In this document: piece by piece, positions 1 to 6,483 of the stretch | Numbering within the stretch: the first letter of the stretch is position 1 | Layout: every line of letters starts with the position of its first letter | Origin: JAUVXJ01 sp964577995 | GTDB lineage: Bacteria > Chloroflexota > Anaerolineae > UBA7937 > B3-Chlor | Length of the DNA stretch: 7,963 nucleotides | Direction: 5' to 3' | Assembly (NCBI GenBank): GCA_964577995.1 | Contig: CAZOBP010000135.1 | Span: 1 to 7,963, forward strand | Notes under the pieces: model-generated | The model's input: the letters and a program-made list of their open reading frames with translations, nothing else | Databases searched by the model: none | What the model was told of the DNA's origin: nothing | Made by a program: the position numbers and the translations under genes

Positions 1-2
1 TC

Positions 3-83
3 ATAGACGCCGATGTGGTCATGGGCATCCCTCTGTCCGCCACAGGCAAGAGCGTCTACTTCGACCGCCAGTGGCCGCCCTAG
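3..83 (+). CDS. C-terminal end of an unidentified protein (5' truncated by window edge)
   Basis: Reading from base 3, 26 sense codons run without interruption to a TAG at 81-83. Almost all third positions are G or C, as in the genes of this window, which is the main reason to believe the frame. The peptide includes DADVVMGIPLSATGKSVYFD and ends in QWPP. I do not recognise the family from so short a tail. The gene would converge on the minus-strand operon that ends at 175. It could be a chance open frame, because only 81 bases are visible. Confidence 0.45.
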   Translation: MDADVVMGIPLSATGKSVYFDRQWPP

Positions 84-109
84 CGCGGCGAGCAGATATC
101 TCACCGCGC
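83..109. terminator. GC-rich hairpin between convergent genes, possible terminator
   Basis: Bases 83-92 pair with 100-109 around a 7-base loop. Read as plus-strand RNA the stem has one C-A mismatch (89/103). Read as minus-strand RNA the same position becomes a G-U wobble, giving an unbroken 10-bp stem. It starts on the last base of the TAG ending the partial gene at 83, and lies about 65 bases beyond the stop of the response regulator at 175. No T-run follows on either strand, so it is not a classical intrinsic terminator. It may instead act as an mRNA 3'-end stabiliser. Confidence 0.35.
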
Positions 110-174
110 GCTGGCCACCGACGCGAACACCGCCATGCTCCCGTCTGACTTGACGTGGAGCCAACCGTGAGGCT

Positions 175-1668
175 TCATTCCGGGCGCTGGTCTGGTGGGG
201 GCTTGGGGTGGTCTCGGCTTGCCGCGGCAGCCTGGTATTGGCGGACGAGCCGCGCATTGTCAATGGCAACGGCTGCGTAGCGTGCGATGGAACACAACAG
301 GCTCTGGTCGTCCTCGGTGAAAGTGCCCTCCACCTTGTTAACGACCTCAATCACCCCAATCGTCTCCCCCCTGGCGATCATGGGTACACAGAGGACCGAC
401 TTGGTGAGGAAATCGGTGGATATGTCAACGGTCTTGTCGTGGTCGGAGACCTGCCCCAGGTCACGGATGAGGGCCGGCTGCGCAGTCTGCGCTACGCGCC
501 CGGCGATGCCTTGACCTATCTTCAATCGCAGCGGCTTCACCTGTTCGCTCTTCTCGCCCAAGGCAATCTGGAACACCAGTTCGCCCGCGTCCTCGTCCAC
601 CAGCAGGAGTGAGCCAGCCTCTACCTTGAGCATGGAGTTCACTTTTTCCATAACCATGGTCAGGGCTTGCTCCAAGTCAAGAGTTGAGGAGATCGCCTGT
701 CCAACCTCATTCAGCAAAGCGAGTTCGTCGGCCCGAGCCTGGATCCGATCGTACAACCGTGCGTTCTCAATCCCAACTGCTACGTAGTCCGCCAGCACAC
801 TCAGCAAGTACTTGTCACTCCCGGAGAACGATCTCTCAGATGCATCGCTAGCCACGGTCACGGTGCCCATGAGCTTGCCTCGGATCTTGAGCGGAACGAT
901 GACCAGACTCTCGGACACGTCGCTCACCGCAGAGCCCTCCGTCGCTTCCTCGATGGGCGTCGGTAGGATCTTTGCTCTGCCAGTCTCGATCACCTCGCGT
1001 ACCCACGCTTCGTCTACCTCGATGGGAAGCCGATCCGTGCTTTCTTCCCCCGGACCCTGGCGGGCGGCGACATGGGCAGTCCCCGACTCCGGATCGAGCA
1101 GATGCAGAATCCCCTGCTGCGCCCCCGTCACGTACACGGCGGCCTCGACAGCACGTTTCAGGAGGTCCTCCAACTGCAGCAGGGAGTTCATGGCCTGGCC
1201 GATACCATGGAGTATGTTGAACTCCTTGATCCGACGCTCCAGTTCCTTGTTCGCCGATTGGACCCGCTTCAGCAGCTCAGATCTCTCCTTCCTGAGCCTC
1301 GATTCCCGCAGTGCCTGCTCGATGGCCTCCAGGATCTCCTCCATCTTGAAGGGCTTGGTGATGTAGTTCTTGACGCCCATCCTGAAGGTCTCCGCGGCGA
1401 TCGTCTCAGAGCCATGGAAGGTGATGACGATGACGGGGATCTCGCTGCCCTTCTCGTTCAAGGCCTCCAGAACCTCCATCCCTGACATTCTGGGCATCTC
1501 CAGGTCAAGGATCATCAGATCGGGCTTCTCGCGCAGCGCCAAGGACAGCCCCCCCTCGCCATCGACCGCGCTGAGCACTTCGTAGCCGTTGGGAAGCAGC
1601 ACGTAGTCAGAGAGGAACTCAATCACACCCTGCGCATCGTCAACCACCAGGACCTTCTCGGCCGTCAT
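175..1668 (-). CDS. Orphan response regulator with tandem GAF domains (REC-GAF-GAF)
   Basis: A 497-residue cytoplasmic signalling protein. Residues 4-118 form a CheY-like receiver with the acidic pair D10/D11, phospho-acceptor D55 (in LMILDLEMP), switch residue T83 and K105 in the TKPF motif, so it should be phosphorylatable. A heptad-like charged helix (about 120-155) leads into GAF domain 1 (about 160-303). A second linker helix (about 305-325) leads into GAF domain 2 (about 328-473). The tail is proline-rich. GAF domains commonly bind small ligands or mediate dimerisation; which ligand is unknown. No histidine kinase, DNA-binding, GGDEF or phosphatase domain is present, so the output is probably through protein contacts. 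The start is well set: an ATG at 1666-1668 preceded by a long purine stretch GAGGAGGAGAGG. It is the last gene of the tgt-uppP-pstS-like operon, 19 bases after its neighbour's stop. No partner kinase is in the window. Confidence 0.9.
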   Translation of the reverse strand: MTAEKVLVVDDAQGVIEFLSDYVLLPNGYEVLSAVDGEGGLSLALREKPDLMILDLEMPRMSGMEVLEALNEKGSEIPVIVITFHGSETIAAETFRMGVKNYITKPFKMEEILEAIEQALRESRLRKERSELLKRVQSANKELERRIKEFNILHGIGQAMNSLLQLEDLLKRAVEAAVYVTGAQQGILHLLDPESGTAHVAARQGPGEESTDRLPIEVDEAWVREVIETGRAKILPTPIEEATEGSAVSDVSESLVIVPLKIRGKLMGTVTVASDASERSFSGSDKYLLSVLADYVAVGIENARLYDRIQARADELALLNEVGQAISSTLDLEQALTMVMEKVNSMLKVEAGSLLLVDEDAGELVFQIALGEKSEQVKPLRLKIGQGIAGRVAQTAQPALIRDLGQVSDHDKTVDISTDFLTKSVLCVPMIARGETIGVIEVVNKVEGTFTEDDQSLLCSIARYAAVAIDNARLVRQYQAAAASRDHPKPPPDQRPE

Positions 1669-1687
1669 CCTCTCCTCCTCAAAATCG

Positions 1688-2554
1688 CTATCTGGCGCGC
1701 CCGTATCTCCTACCCACGATGACCTGCCCCGCAGGGCTGAGAACGAAATCCAAGAACGACTGCACGTCCTCTCCCGCGCTCTCCATCGTGGCCAGGATGA
1801 AGGGTCGTATCAAGGGGTAGTCGCCCTGAGTCAGAGCTTGCAGATCCGGCACCGATCCATCGATCCTCACCGCGCGAGCGCCGAGAGGAACGCCGGCCGC
1901 CGACGCGTAGCCGATGGTCGCGGGGTTGTCGGCCACGAAGTCCCCCACGGCTGAGCTGCCAGGTATGACCATGGCCGTCAGCGTGACTCGCTGCCCCTGC
2001 ATCGCCAACCCCTCAAAGGCCTGCCTCGTCCCAGAACCGTCCTCTCGGCTGAGGACCTCAATATCCGCTTCCTCCCCCCCTACCTCCGACCAAGCCACGA
2101 TGTTCCCACTGAAGATGTCTCCGAGCTGACCGGAGGTCAGAGAGTCCACCGGGTTCTGGCTATTGACCAAGATAGCTATGGCATCGTGGGCGATGACGAA
2201 GACCTCCAGACGTTCCTCTTCCTCGGACTCCAGATCTCTCGACACCATCGCGACGTCCGCTTTCCCATCCTGCAGCGCCTCCATCCCCAGCCTGGTTCCC
2301 CTCGCCTCGATGTCGATGGTCACGTAGTCGTACCGATCGGTGTACGCGGTAGCCAGTTCCTCCAGCAACGGCTGCATGGATGTGGACCCGGCTACCTCCA
2401 GATGCACGGCGGGATGAGGCTCCACGGTGGCCAAGCATCCCGTGGTCACAGAAGCCACGACCACGAGCAGGCCCGCTACCACCCGTCCGGTTTGTTGCAG
2501 CCACGGTTCGCCACAGACCACGATCCTTCGTCTGCCTCCTGCTCGAAAAGACAC
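1688..2554 (-). CDS. PstS-like phosphate-binding lipoprotein
   Basis: A 288-residue periplasmic-type substrate-binding protein of the PstS family (PBP-like fold). A hydrophobic segment at about 25-38 ends in the lipobox VTTGC, so C40 is the predicted lipidated residue and the protein is anchored on the outer face of the membrane. Family motifs are clear: AGSTSMQPL at 55-63, ADVAMVSRDL at 99-108, and the phosphate-loop signature REDGSGTRQAFE at 170-181. The family usually feeds PstCAB phosphate importers, but no permease or ATPase is present here. The length fits the short PstS branch. The start is uncertain. GTG 2554-2552 lacks a good ribosome site, and a second GTG at 2521-2519 (residue 12) would give a 29-residue signal peptide. 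An AGGAGG lies between them at 2535-2540, but 13 bases ahead of the second GTG. It lies 21 bases after uppP and is probably co-transcribed with it. Substrates other than phosphate (tungstate, molybdate) are less likely. Confidence 0.85.
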   Translation of the reverse strand: MSFRAGGRRRIVVCGEPWLQQTGRVVAGLLVVVASVTTGCLATVEPHPAVHLEVAGSTSMQPLLEELATAYTDRYDYVTIDIEARGTRLGMEALQDGKADVAMVSRDLESEEEERLEVFVIAHDAIAILVNSQNPVDSLTSGQLGDIFSGNIVAWSEVGGEEADIEVLSREDGSGTRQAFEGLAMQGQRVTLTAMVIPGSSAVGDFVADNPATIGYASAAGVPLGARAVRIDGSVPDLQALTQGDYPLIRPFILATMESAGEDVQSFLDFVLSPAGQVIVGRRYGRAR

Positions 2555-2575
2555 GGATGGCCGGCCGATGCCCTC

Positions 2576-3400
2576 TTAGCGGAGGGAGAAGGCTGCGAGA
2601 AGGAAAGTGACCAACCCCGCCGCCCAGCAGTATACCGCAAAGGGATACAGACGCCCGTGCCGAAGATAGCCCAAGAGGAATCTGATGGTCAGAAAACCAC
2701 TGATCGCAGCGGCGAGGAAACCAGCAAGGAGAGCCACCGGCGACTCAACCGCCAGAGGCGTCCCCCAGAGATCCTTCAGCTTATAGAGGCCCGCCCCGAG
2801 GATGATAGGAATGCTCAAGAGGAATGAGAAGCGCGCTGCCGCCTCCCTGCGCAAGCCCCTCCACAGCCCGGCGCTCATCGTCGCCCCCGATCTTGATATG
2901 CCCGGCGCGATGGCGAGGGCCTGCCCCAGACCCACCACGACGGCATCCAGCCAGCCGACTTGATCCAAACCGAGTGCCATCTGACCCCGCCTCTCGCTGA
3001 TGGCCAGCAGCGCACCCGTGACCAGGAGGAGCATCCCCACATAGACGGGCGCAGCGAACAGCGACTCGAAGAAACCCTCGAAGGCGAAGCCGAGTAGCGC
3101 AGCCGGTAGCGTACCGAGCACAATACACCACGCCATCTTTCGCCGCGGGTCCCCGGCCAACGAGCGCTCCTTGATGCTGAGCAGAGCCCCCACGATCAGG
3201 TCACGAAGGTCCTGCCAGAAGAACGCCACCACGGCCGCCAGGGTACCCAGATGCAGCATGGCGTCAAAGGCCAGGCCATGACTCTCCCAGCCCAACAGCC
3301 AGGGCACTAGTACGAGATGCCCGGAACTGCTGATCGGTAAGAACTCTGTCGCTCCCTGCACGAGGCCCAGCAAGAGCGCCTGCAACACACTAGTCAGCAA
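2576..3400 (-). CDS. uppP: Undecaprenyl-diphosphatase UppP (BacA family)
   Basis: A 274-residue polytopic membrane phosphatase that converts undecaprenyl diphosphate to the monophosphate carrier for peptidoglycan and other envelope polymers, releasing phosphate on the outer side. It often confers bacitracin tolerance. Both signature regions are intact. QGATEFLPISSSGH at 15-28 holds Q15, E19, S25 and H28, corresponding to the (E/Q)xxxE motif and the catalytic serine/histidine of the family. PGISRSGAT at 166-174 holds the conserved R170. About seven to eight hydrophobic segments span the protein, and the length is normal for the family. The start is TTG 3400-3398, supported by GGAGGGG four bases upstream. 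It overlaps the last 11 bases of tgt, so translation is probably coupled. No separate promoter is evident. Confidence 0.95.
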   Translation of the reverse strand: MLTSVLQALLLGLVQGATEFLPISSSGHLVLVPWLLGWESHGLAFDAMLHLGTLAAVVAFFWQDLRDLIVGALLSIKERSLAGDPRRKMAWCIVLGTLPAALLGFAFEGFFESLFAAPVYVGMLLLVTGALLAISERRGQMALGLDQVGWLDAVVVGLGQALAIAPGISRSGATMSAGLWRGLRREAAARFSFLLSIPIILGAGLYKLKDLWGTPLAVESPVALLAGFLAAAISGFLTIRFLLGYLRHGRLYPFAVYCWAAGLVTFLLAAFSLR

Positions 3401-4586
3401 CTCTCCCCTCCGAGGTCCATTTTCTGCTCAACCAGACCTGCCGATCCCGCTGGCCCGCTCCATGGTTCGCCACCCTGTAGGAGGCCAGGAACTCATCTCT
3501 CAACAGTGTGAATCGCTCCTCCAGTATGGCGTCCCGTATCTCACGCATGAGAGTCAGCATGAAGTGCAGATTATGTAGAGTGGCCAGATGCAGGCCCAGG
3601 ATCTCCTTGGCGATGACCAGATGCCGCAGATAGGCCCTCGAGAAGTGCTGGCACGCGTAGCAGGAACACCCGCTGTCCACGGGAGCGCCGTCCTCCTTGT
3701 AGCGCGCGTTGCGGATGTTCAAGCGCCCCTCGCGGCAAAAGAAGGTTCCATTCCGCGCCACGCGTGTCGGCAATGCGCAGTCGAAGATGTCTATCCCCCT
3801 CCAAACACCCTCGAATAGGTCCTCGGGTGAACCGACGCCCAGCAAATGCCGAGGCTTGTTTTCCGGAAGCAACGGAATGGTCACTTCCAGCATGTCGTGC
3901 ATCAGCTCCTTCGGCTCGCCGACGCTGAGCCCTCCGATGGCATACCCGGGGAAATCCAAGGATGCCAGGAACCGGGCACTTTCGGTACGAAGATCCGCGA
4001 ACGTACCCCCCTGAACCACACCGAGCATCATCTGATCTCGCCCCTTGTGCGCCTGCAAGCAGCGCTCGGCCCACAGATGAGTGCGATCTAGAGCTACACG
4101 ATTGTGCTCGTGGTCACTAGGATAAGGCGGGCACACGTCCAGGGCCACCACCAGGTCAGCGCCGAGCTGCTCTTGCACGGCGATGCTTTTCTCGGGCGTG
4201 AGACGATGCTCCGAGCCATCCACATGGGAGCGAAAGGTCACCCCATCGTCGTCGATTTCGCGCAGGTGCTCCATGCTGAAGACCTGGAACCCCCCACTGT
4301 CCGTGAGTATGGGTCCATTCCAGCCCATGAACCGATGCAGCCCACCCATCTGGGCCACGATCTCCGAACCGGGCCGGAGGTACAGGTGATACGTATTGGC
4401 CACGACGACGTGAACGCCCAACTCCTCCAAATCGCGGGGAGTCATCGTCTTCACCGTGGCCTGGGTGCCCACCGGGGCAAAGACCGGCGTGGGTATTGAT
4501 CCGTGAGGCGTGGCCAAGACGCCAGCCCGCGCTCGACTTCGCGTGCAGGTCTTTTCCAACGTGAAACGAAACGTGTTCTCCGACAT
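3390..4586 (-). CDS. tgt: Queuine tRNA-ribosyltransferase (bacterial TGT)
   Basis: A 398-residue enzyme that exchanges guanine-34 for the queuosine precursor preQ1 in tRNAs with GUN anticodons. Numbering from the chosen ATG: the N-terminal TPVFAPVGTQATVK is the family start block, LTDSGGFQ carries the general-base aspartate D96, GGLSVGE at 218-224 is the base-recognition loop, and FDCALPTR carries nucleophile D269. The zinc site is C307, C309, C312 and H338 (CxCxxC followed by H). All key residues are present, and the length is slightly over the usual 370-390. The frame is open back to 4862, but ATG 4586-4584 was chosen because homology begins just after it (FRF...), and a consensus promoter sits directly upstream. 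It is the first gene of the minus-strand operon. No other queuosine gene is in the window. Confidence 0.96.
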   Translation of the reverse strand: MSENTFRFTLEKTCTRSRARAGVLATPHGSIPTPVFAPVGTQATVKTMTPRDLEELGVHVVVANTYHLYLRPGSEIVAQMGGLHRFMGWNGPILTDSGGFQVFSMEHLREIDDDGVTFRSHVDGSEHRLTPEKSIAVQEQLGADLVVALDVCPPYPSDHEHNRVALDRTHLWAERCLQAHKGRDQMMLGVVQGGTFADLRTESARFLASLDFPGYAIGGLSVGEPKELMHDMLEVTIPLLPENKPRHLLGVGSPEDLFEGVWRGIDIFDCALPTRVARNGTFFCREGRLNIRNARYKEDGAPVDSGCSCYACQHFSRAYLRHLVIAKEILGLHLATLHNLHFMLTLMREIRDAILEERFTLLRDEFLASYRVANHGAGQRDRQVWLSRKWTSEGRVAD

Positions 4587-4598
4587 ATCCGTTCGCAG

Positions 4599-4628
4599 AT
4601 TATAGTGCAACGCTGGACGAACTTCCAA
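4599..4628 (-). promoter_or_regulatory. Sigma-70-like promoter of the tgt operon
   Basis: On the minus strand, TTGGAA (4628-4623) and a perfect TATAAT (4604-4599) are separated by 18 bases. The ATG of tgt begins only 12 bases after the -10 box, predicting a leader of about 5-7 bases. No Shine-Dalgarno sequence fits in that space. Confidence 0.65.
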
Positions 4629-4800
4629 GTGATTCAGACCGTCGATCCTATCCAGAAACCAGAGCATGCAGCTCAGGGCAGGGATACCCCGCCAGACGTG
4701 GTCCCACGGATCGGCAGACCGTCCTCGCGTCACGGGCCAAGGCAAGCAGCGTGACGCGGCGCCTGCTGGTAGGTGGCATGGTTTCGCTTGCGGAGCCTCC
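4629..4800. other. Divergent intergenic region between the tgt and amidohydrolase promoters
   Basis: About 170 bases separate the two outward-facing promoters. I see no credible gene. The open frame continuing from tgt on the minus strand reads as a low-complexity, non-homologous extension. The region holds a perfect 9-bp inverted repeat (4726-4758) and a weaker hairpin at 4677-4693 (7-bp stem, one mismatch, 3-base loop). This is much longer than two promoters need, so it may contain regulator sites or a small RNA, but nothing proves that. Confidence 0.5.
4726..4758. repeat. Perfect 9-bp inverted repeat
   Basis: CGCGTCACG at 4726-4734 is the exact reverse complement of CGTGACGCG at 4750-4758, with a 15-base centre. 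The arm centres are 24 bases apart. There is no T-run after either arm, so it is not a terminator. Its position between two divergent promoters suits a binding site for a dimeric regulator, or a hairpin in an unseen small transcript. Confidence 0.55.
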
Positions 4801-4826
4801 ATTTCATGTTGACGCATAACTGAAAT
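4801..4826. promoter_or_regulatory. Operator-like dyad over the amidohydrolase promoter
   Basis: ATTTCA at 4801-4806 and TGAAAT at 4821-4826 are exact reverse complements. Inside them, GTT (4808-4810) and AAC (4818-4820) extend the symmetry to 9 bp per arm if one extra T at 4807 is looped out. Arm centres are 20 bases apart, about two helical turns. The dyad covers the -35 box at 4809-4814, so a bound repressor would block the promoter. It is inferred from symmetry only. Confidence 0.4.
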
Positions 4827-4837
4827 CGTGATATGGT
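4809..4837 (+). promoter_or_regulatory. Sigma-70-like promoter of the amidohydrolase pair
   Basis: TTGACG (4809-4814) and TATGGT (4832-4837) are separated by 17 bases. Transcription would start near 4843-4845, giving a leader of about 40 bases to the ATG at 4886. This also argues against the GTG at 4847 as the translation start, since it would leave almost no leader. Confidence 0.6.
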
Positions 4838-4885
4838 AGATGCCTCGTGGCAACACCAACACCGCTCACAAACGGGGCACCTCGA

Positions 4886-5632
4886 ATGATCATCGACTCA
4901 CACACCCACGTGGACAAGGTCGGCTGGTACGATCCACCCGAGACCATCCTGCGCCTCATGGACGAGGCCGGGATAGACAAGAGCATCATCATGACCTACG
5001 GTGACGCGCCTGATGTCGAGGGCTCACTCGAATACATCGCCGAGGCTGTCCAGAAGTATCCTGACCGTCTTATCGGCTACGCAAGGCTGAACCCCGGTCG
5101 CGGAGAGGAGGCCCATCGGCTGTTTGAGAAGGCGATGGAGGAGTACGGGTTCAAAGGTTTGAAACTCCATCCCGTGGGCAATCTCTGTCACCCAGCGGGC
5201 GCGGAGACCATCGAAATCATTGAGCTAGCATGCCGCTACGGCGCGCCGGTGTTGTTCCATTGCGGAGACGAAGAACTGACGCTCCCTCTCCAGATAGCGC
5301 AGGCGGCTGAGGAGTGCCCCGAGGCCACGATCATACTCGGACACATGGGCGGCTATTTCCACTGGAAGGACGCCATCCGCGTGGCGGAGCGGTGTGAGAA
5401 CGTCGTTCTCGATACTTCAGCGCTACCTTATCCGCAGGCGATTAGAGAGGCCGTGGACCGCGTCGGCTCGCGGCGCGTGCTCTACGCGAGTGATGGACCG
5501 GGGTGCGACCCCTCTCTAGAGGTGCACAAGGTGAAGATGGCACACCTGACCCCGGAGGACGAAGAGGCCGTTTTCCACCTGAGCATAGAGACAATCCTGG
5601 ACAAAGTGACCAATAGCGGAGACAGATCATGA
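4886..5632 (+). CDS. Amidohydrolase-family metal-dependent hydrolase (TIM barrel), active-site residues intact
   Basis: A 248-residue protein of the amidohydrolase_2 type (COG2159/ACMSD-like), which includes hydrolases and decarboxylases acting through a mononuclear metal. Its substrate cannot be told. From the ATG: MIIDSHTHV gives the HxH pair H6/H8 on strand 1, GLKLHP carries K93/H95, VLFHCG carries H125, ILGHMGG carries H153, and YASDGPG carries D203. This is the complete set expected for metal binding and water activation. There is no signal peptide, so it should be cytoplasmic. The frame is open back to a GTG at 4847, but ATG 4886 matches the usual family start and the start of its neighbour (MIVDAHV), and leaves a normal leader after the promoter. 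The ribosome site is weak (CGGGG). The 248-residue length is short for the family. Its stop overlaps the next gene's start, so the two products are probably made together. Confidence 0.88.
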   Translation: MIIDSHTHVDKVGWYDPPETILRLMDEAGIDKSIIMTYGDAPDVEGSLEYIAEAVQKYPDRLIGYARLNPGRGEEAHRLFEKAMEEYGFKGLKLHPVGNLCHPAGAETIEIIELACRYGAPVLFHCGDEELTLPLQIAQAAEECPEATIILGHMGGYFHWKDAIRVAERCENVVLDTSALPYPQAIREAVDRVGSRRVLYASDGPGCDPSLEVHKVKMAHLTPEDEEAVFHLSIETILDKVTNSGDRS

Positions 5633-6369
5633 TCGTTGATGCACACGTCTACCTGGGCTCCTGCCTGTTCGGCTACGGACAGTCGTTGGACGAGGTACGT
5701 GCAAGAATGGAGAGACTAGGCATAGACAAGGCAGTCCTCGTGCCTGTCAAACCACAGGATTACCATCTAGGCCCCGCGAACGAGCTAGTGGCCCAAGTCG
5801 TTCGCACCCACCCGGACCGTTTCCTGGGCCTGTGTCGGGTCGATCCGTGGCAGACGGAAGCAGCCGTCTCTGAAGCGCGGAAGGGGTTCGACGAGATGGG
5901 CGCCTGCGGGCTCTACCTGGACCCCTGGGAGGAGAACTTCCAGGCCAACGACGACATCGTGTCTCCACTGGTGGAGGAAGCCCGCCACCGCAGCAAGCCC
6001 GTTGTGATCAATGCCGGACATCCGCGGGTGTCGCACCCCACACAGATCTGGGACCTCGCCTGCCAGTTTCCCGACGTGCAGTTCGTGGCCTGCAATGGTG
6101 GGCAGATCAACATCTGCGGGCTCCTGCTATTCGAGGCGCGACGGATGATGGAGGCCTGCGCCAACATTACGGTCCAGACAGCGGGCACCTACCGCGAGGA
6201 CTTCCTCGAGGAAATAGCATCCGAGGTTGGTGAGGAGCGGGTGATCTTCGCCAGCAGGAGTCCCGTCTACGACCAGGAGTTCGAAATGGCCCGCGTGCGG
6301 CTGGCCCACCTCAGCGAGTCGCAGAAAGACAAGCTCTGGTCTGCAAACGCCCTCGCCCTCTTCCACTAG
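5629..6369 (+). CDS. Amidohydrolase-family paralogue lacking metal ligands (probable pseudoenzyme)
   Basis: A 246-residue protein that aligns end to end with its upstream neighbour: MIVDAH, LGIDKAV, HPDRFLG, and a shared C-terminal pattern of R/K-A-HLS/T. At each catalytic position it differs: HTH becomes HVY (Y8), GLKLHP becomes GLYLDP (Y96/D98), VLFHCG becomes VVINAG (N128), LGHMGG becomes ACNGGQ (N156), and ASDGP becomes ASRSP (R210). Only H6 of the usual ligands survives, so metal-dependent catalysis is unlikely. The frame is intact with normal high GC at third positions, so it is selected for rather than decaying. It starts with an ATGA overlap (ATG 5629, upstream TGA 5630-5632) behind a GGAGA site at 5618-5622. 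The likely role is a structural or regulatory partner of the active paralogue, possibly in a hetero-oligomer. A different chemistry or ligand-binding role remains possible. Confidence 0.8.
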   Translation: MIVDAHVYLGSCLFGYGQSLDEVRARMERLGIDKAVLVPVKPQDYHLGPANELVAQVVRTHPDRFLGLCRVDPWQTEAAVSEARKGFDEMGACGLYLDPWEENFQANDDIVSPLVEEARHRSKPVVINAGHPRVSHPTQIWDLACQFPDVQFVACNGGQINICGLLLFEARRMMEACANITVQTAGTYREDFLEEIASEVGEERVIFASRSPVYDQEFEMARVRLAHLSESQKDKLWSANALALFH

Positions 6370-6483
6370 CACGCTGCGCGGTCTGGCCCAGACGGAGAGG
6401 CCACCCTTCCGCAACAACCGCCCGCCCACCCAACGAAGCCACAAGCCCCGCCACGCCACGGTTCCTCCAGCGCTGATCGAACC
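6370..6483. other. Convergent intergenic spacer with a 13-bp palindrome
   Basis: This 114-base spacer lies between the stops of the second amidohydrolase gene and the alpha/beta hydrolase. GTCTGG-C-CCAGAC at 6381-6393 is a perfect palindrome around one base, 12 bases after the upstream stop. It could form only a 5-bp stem with a 3-base loop. No T-run follows on either strand, so no convincing bidirectional terminator is visible. The rest is C-rich on the plus strand and shows no gene. Confidence 0.4.

Noticed and set aside
812..1366. Open frame of 184 codons on the plus strand, antisense to the GAF regulator
   Set aside because: It is a serine/arginine-rich mirror of the REC-GAF-GAF gene with no ribosome site or homology signal, so it is an antisense artefact.
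2186..2827. Open frame of 213 codons on the plus strand, antisense to the pstS-like gene and uppP
   Set aside because: It overlaps two well-supported genes. Its translation is rich in arginine, histidine and proline, as expected for an antisense frame in GC-rich coding DNA, with no recognisable motif.
4587..4862. N-terminal extension of tgt by 92 codons in the same open frame
   Set aside because: The extra residues show no homology to tRNA-ribosyltransferases, the frame crosses the TTGGAA/TATAAT promoter, and family similarity begins just after the ATG at 4586.
4847..4885. GTG start at 4847 adding 13 residues to the first amidohydrolase
   Set aside because: It would leave almost no leader after the predicted promoter, and the added residues are threonine/proline-rich and non-homologous. 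MIIDSHTHV at 4886 matches the family start and the neighbouring paralogue.
5629..6369. Second amidohydrolase gene as a decaying pseudogene
   Set aside because: The frame is uninterrupted and full length, codon use matches its neighbours, and it has a good ribosome site and an ATGA overlap. Loss of catalytic residues alone does not indicate gene decay.
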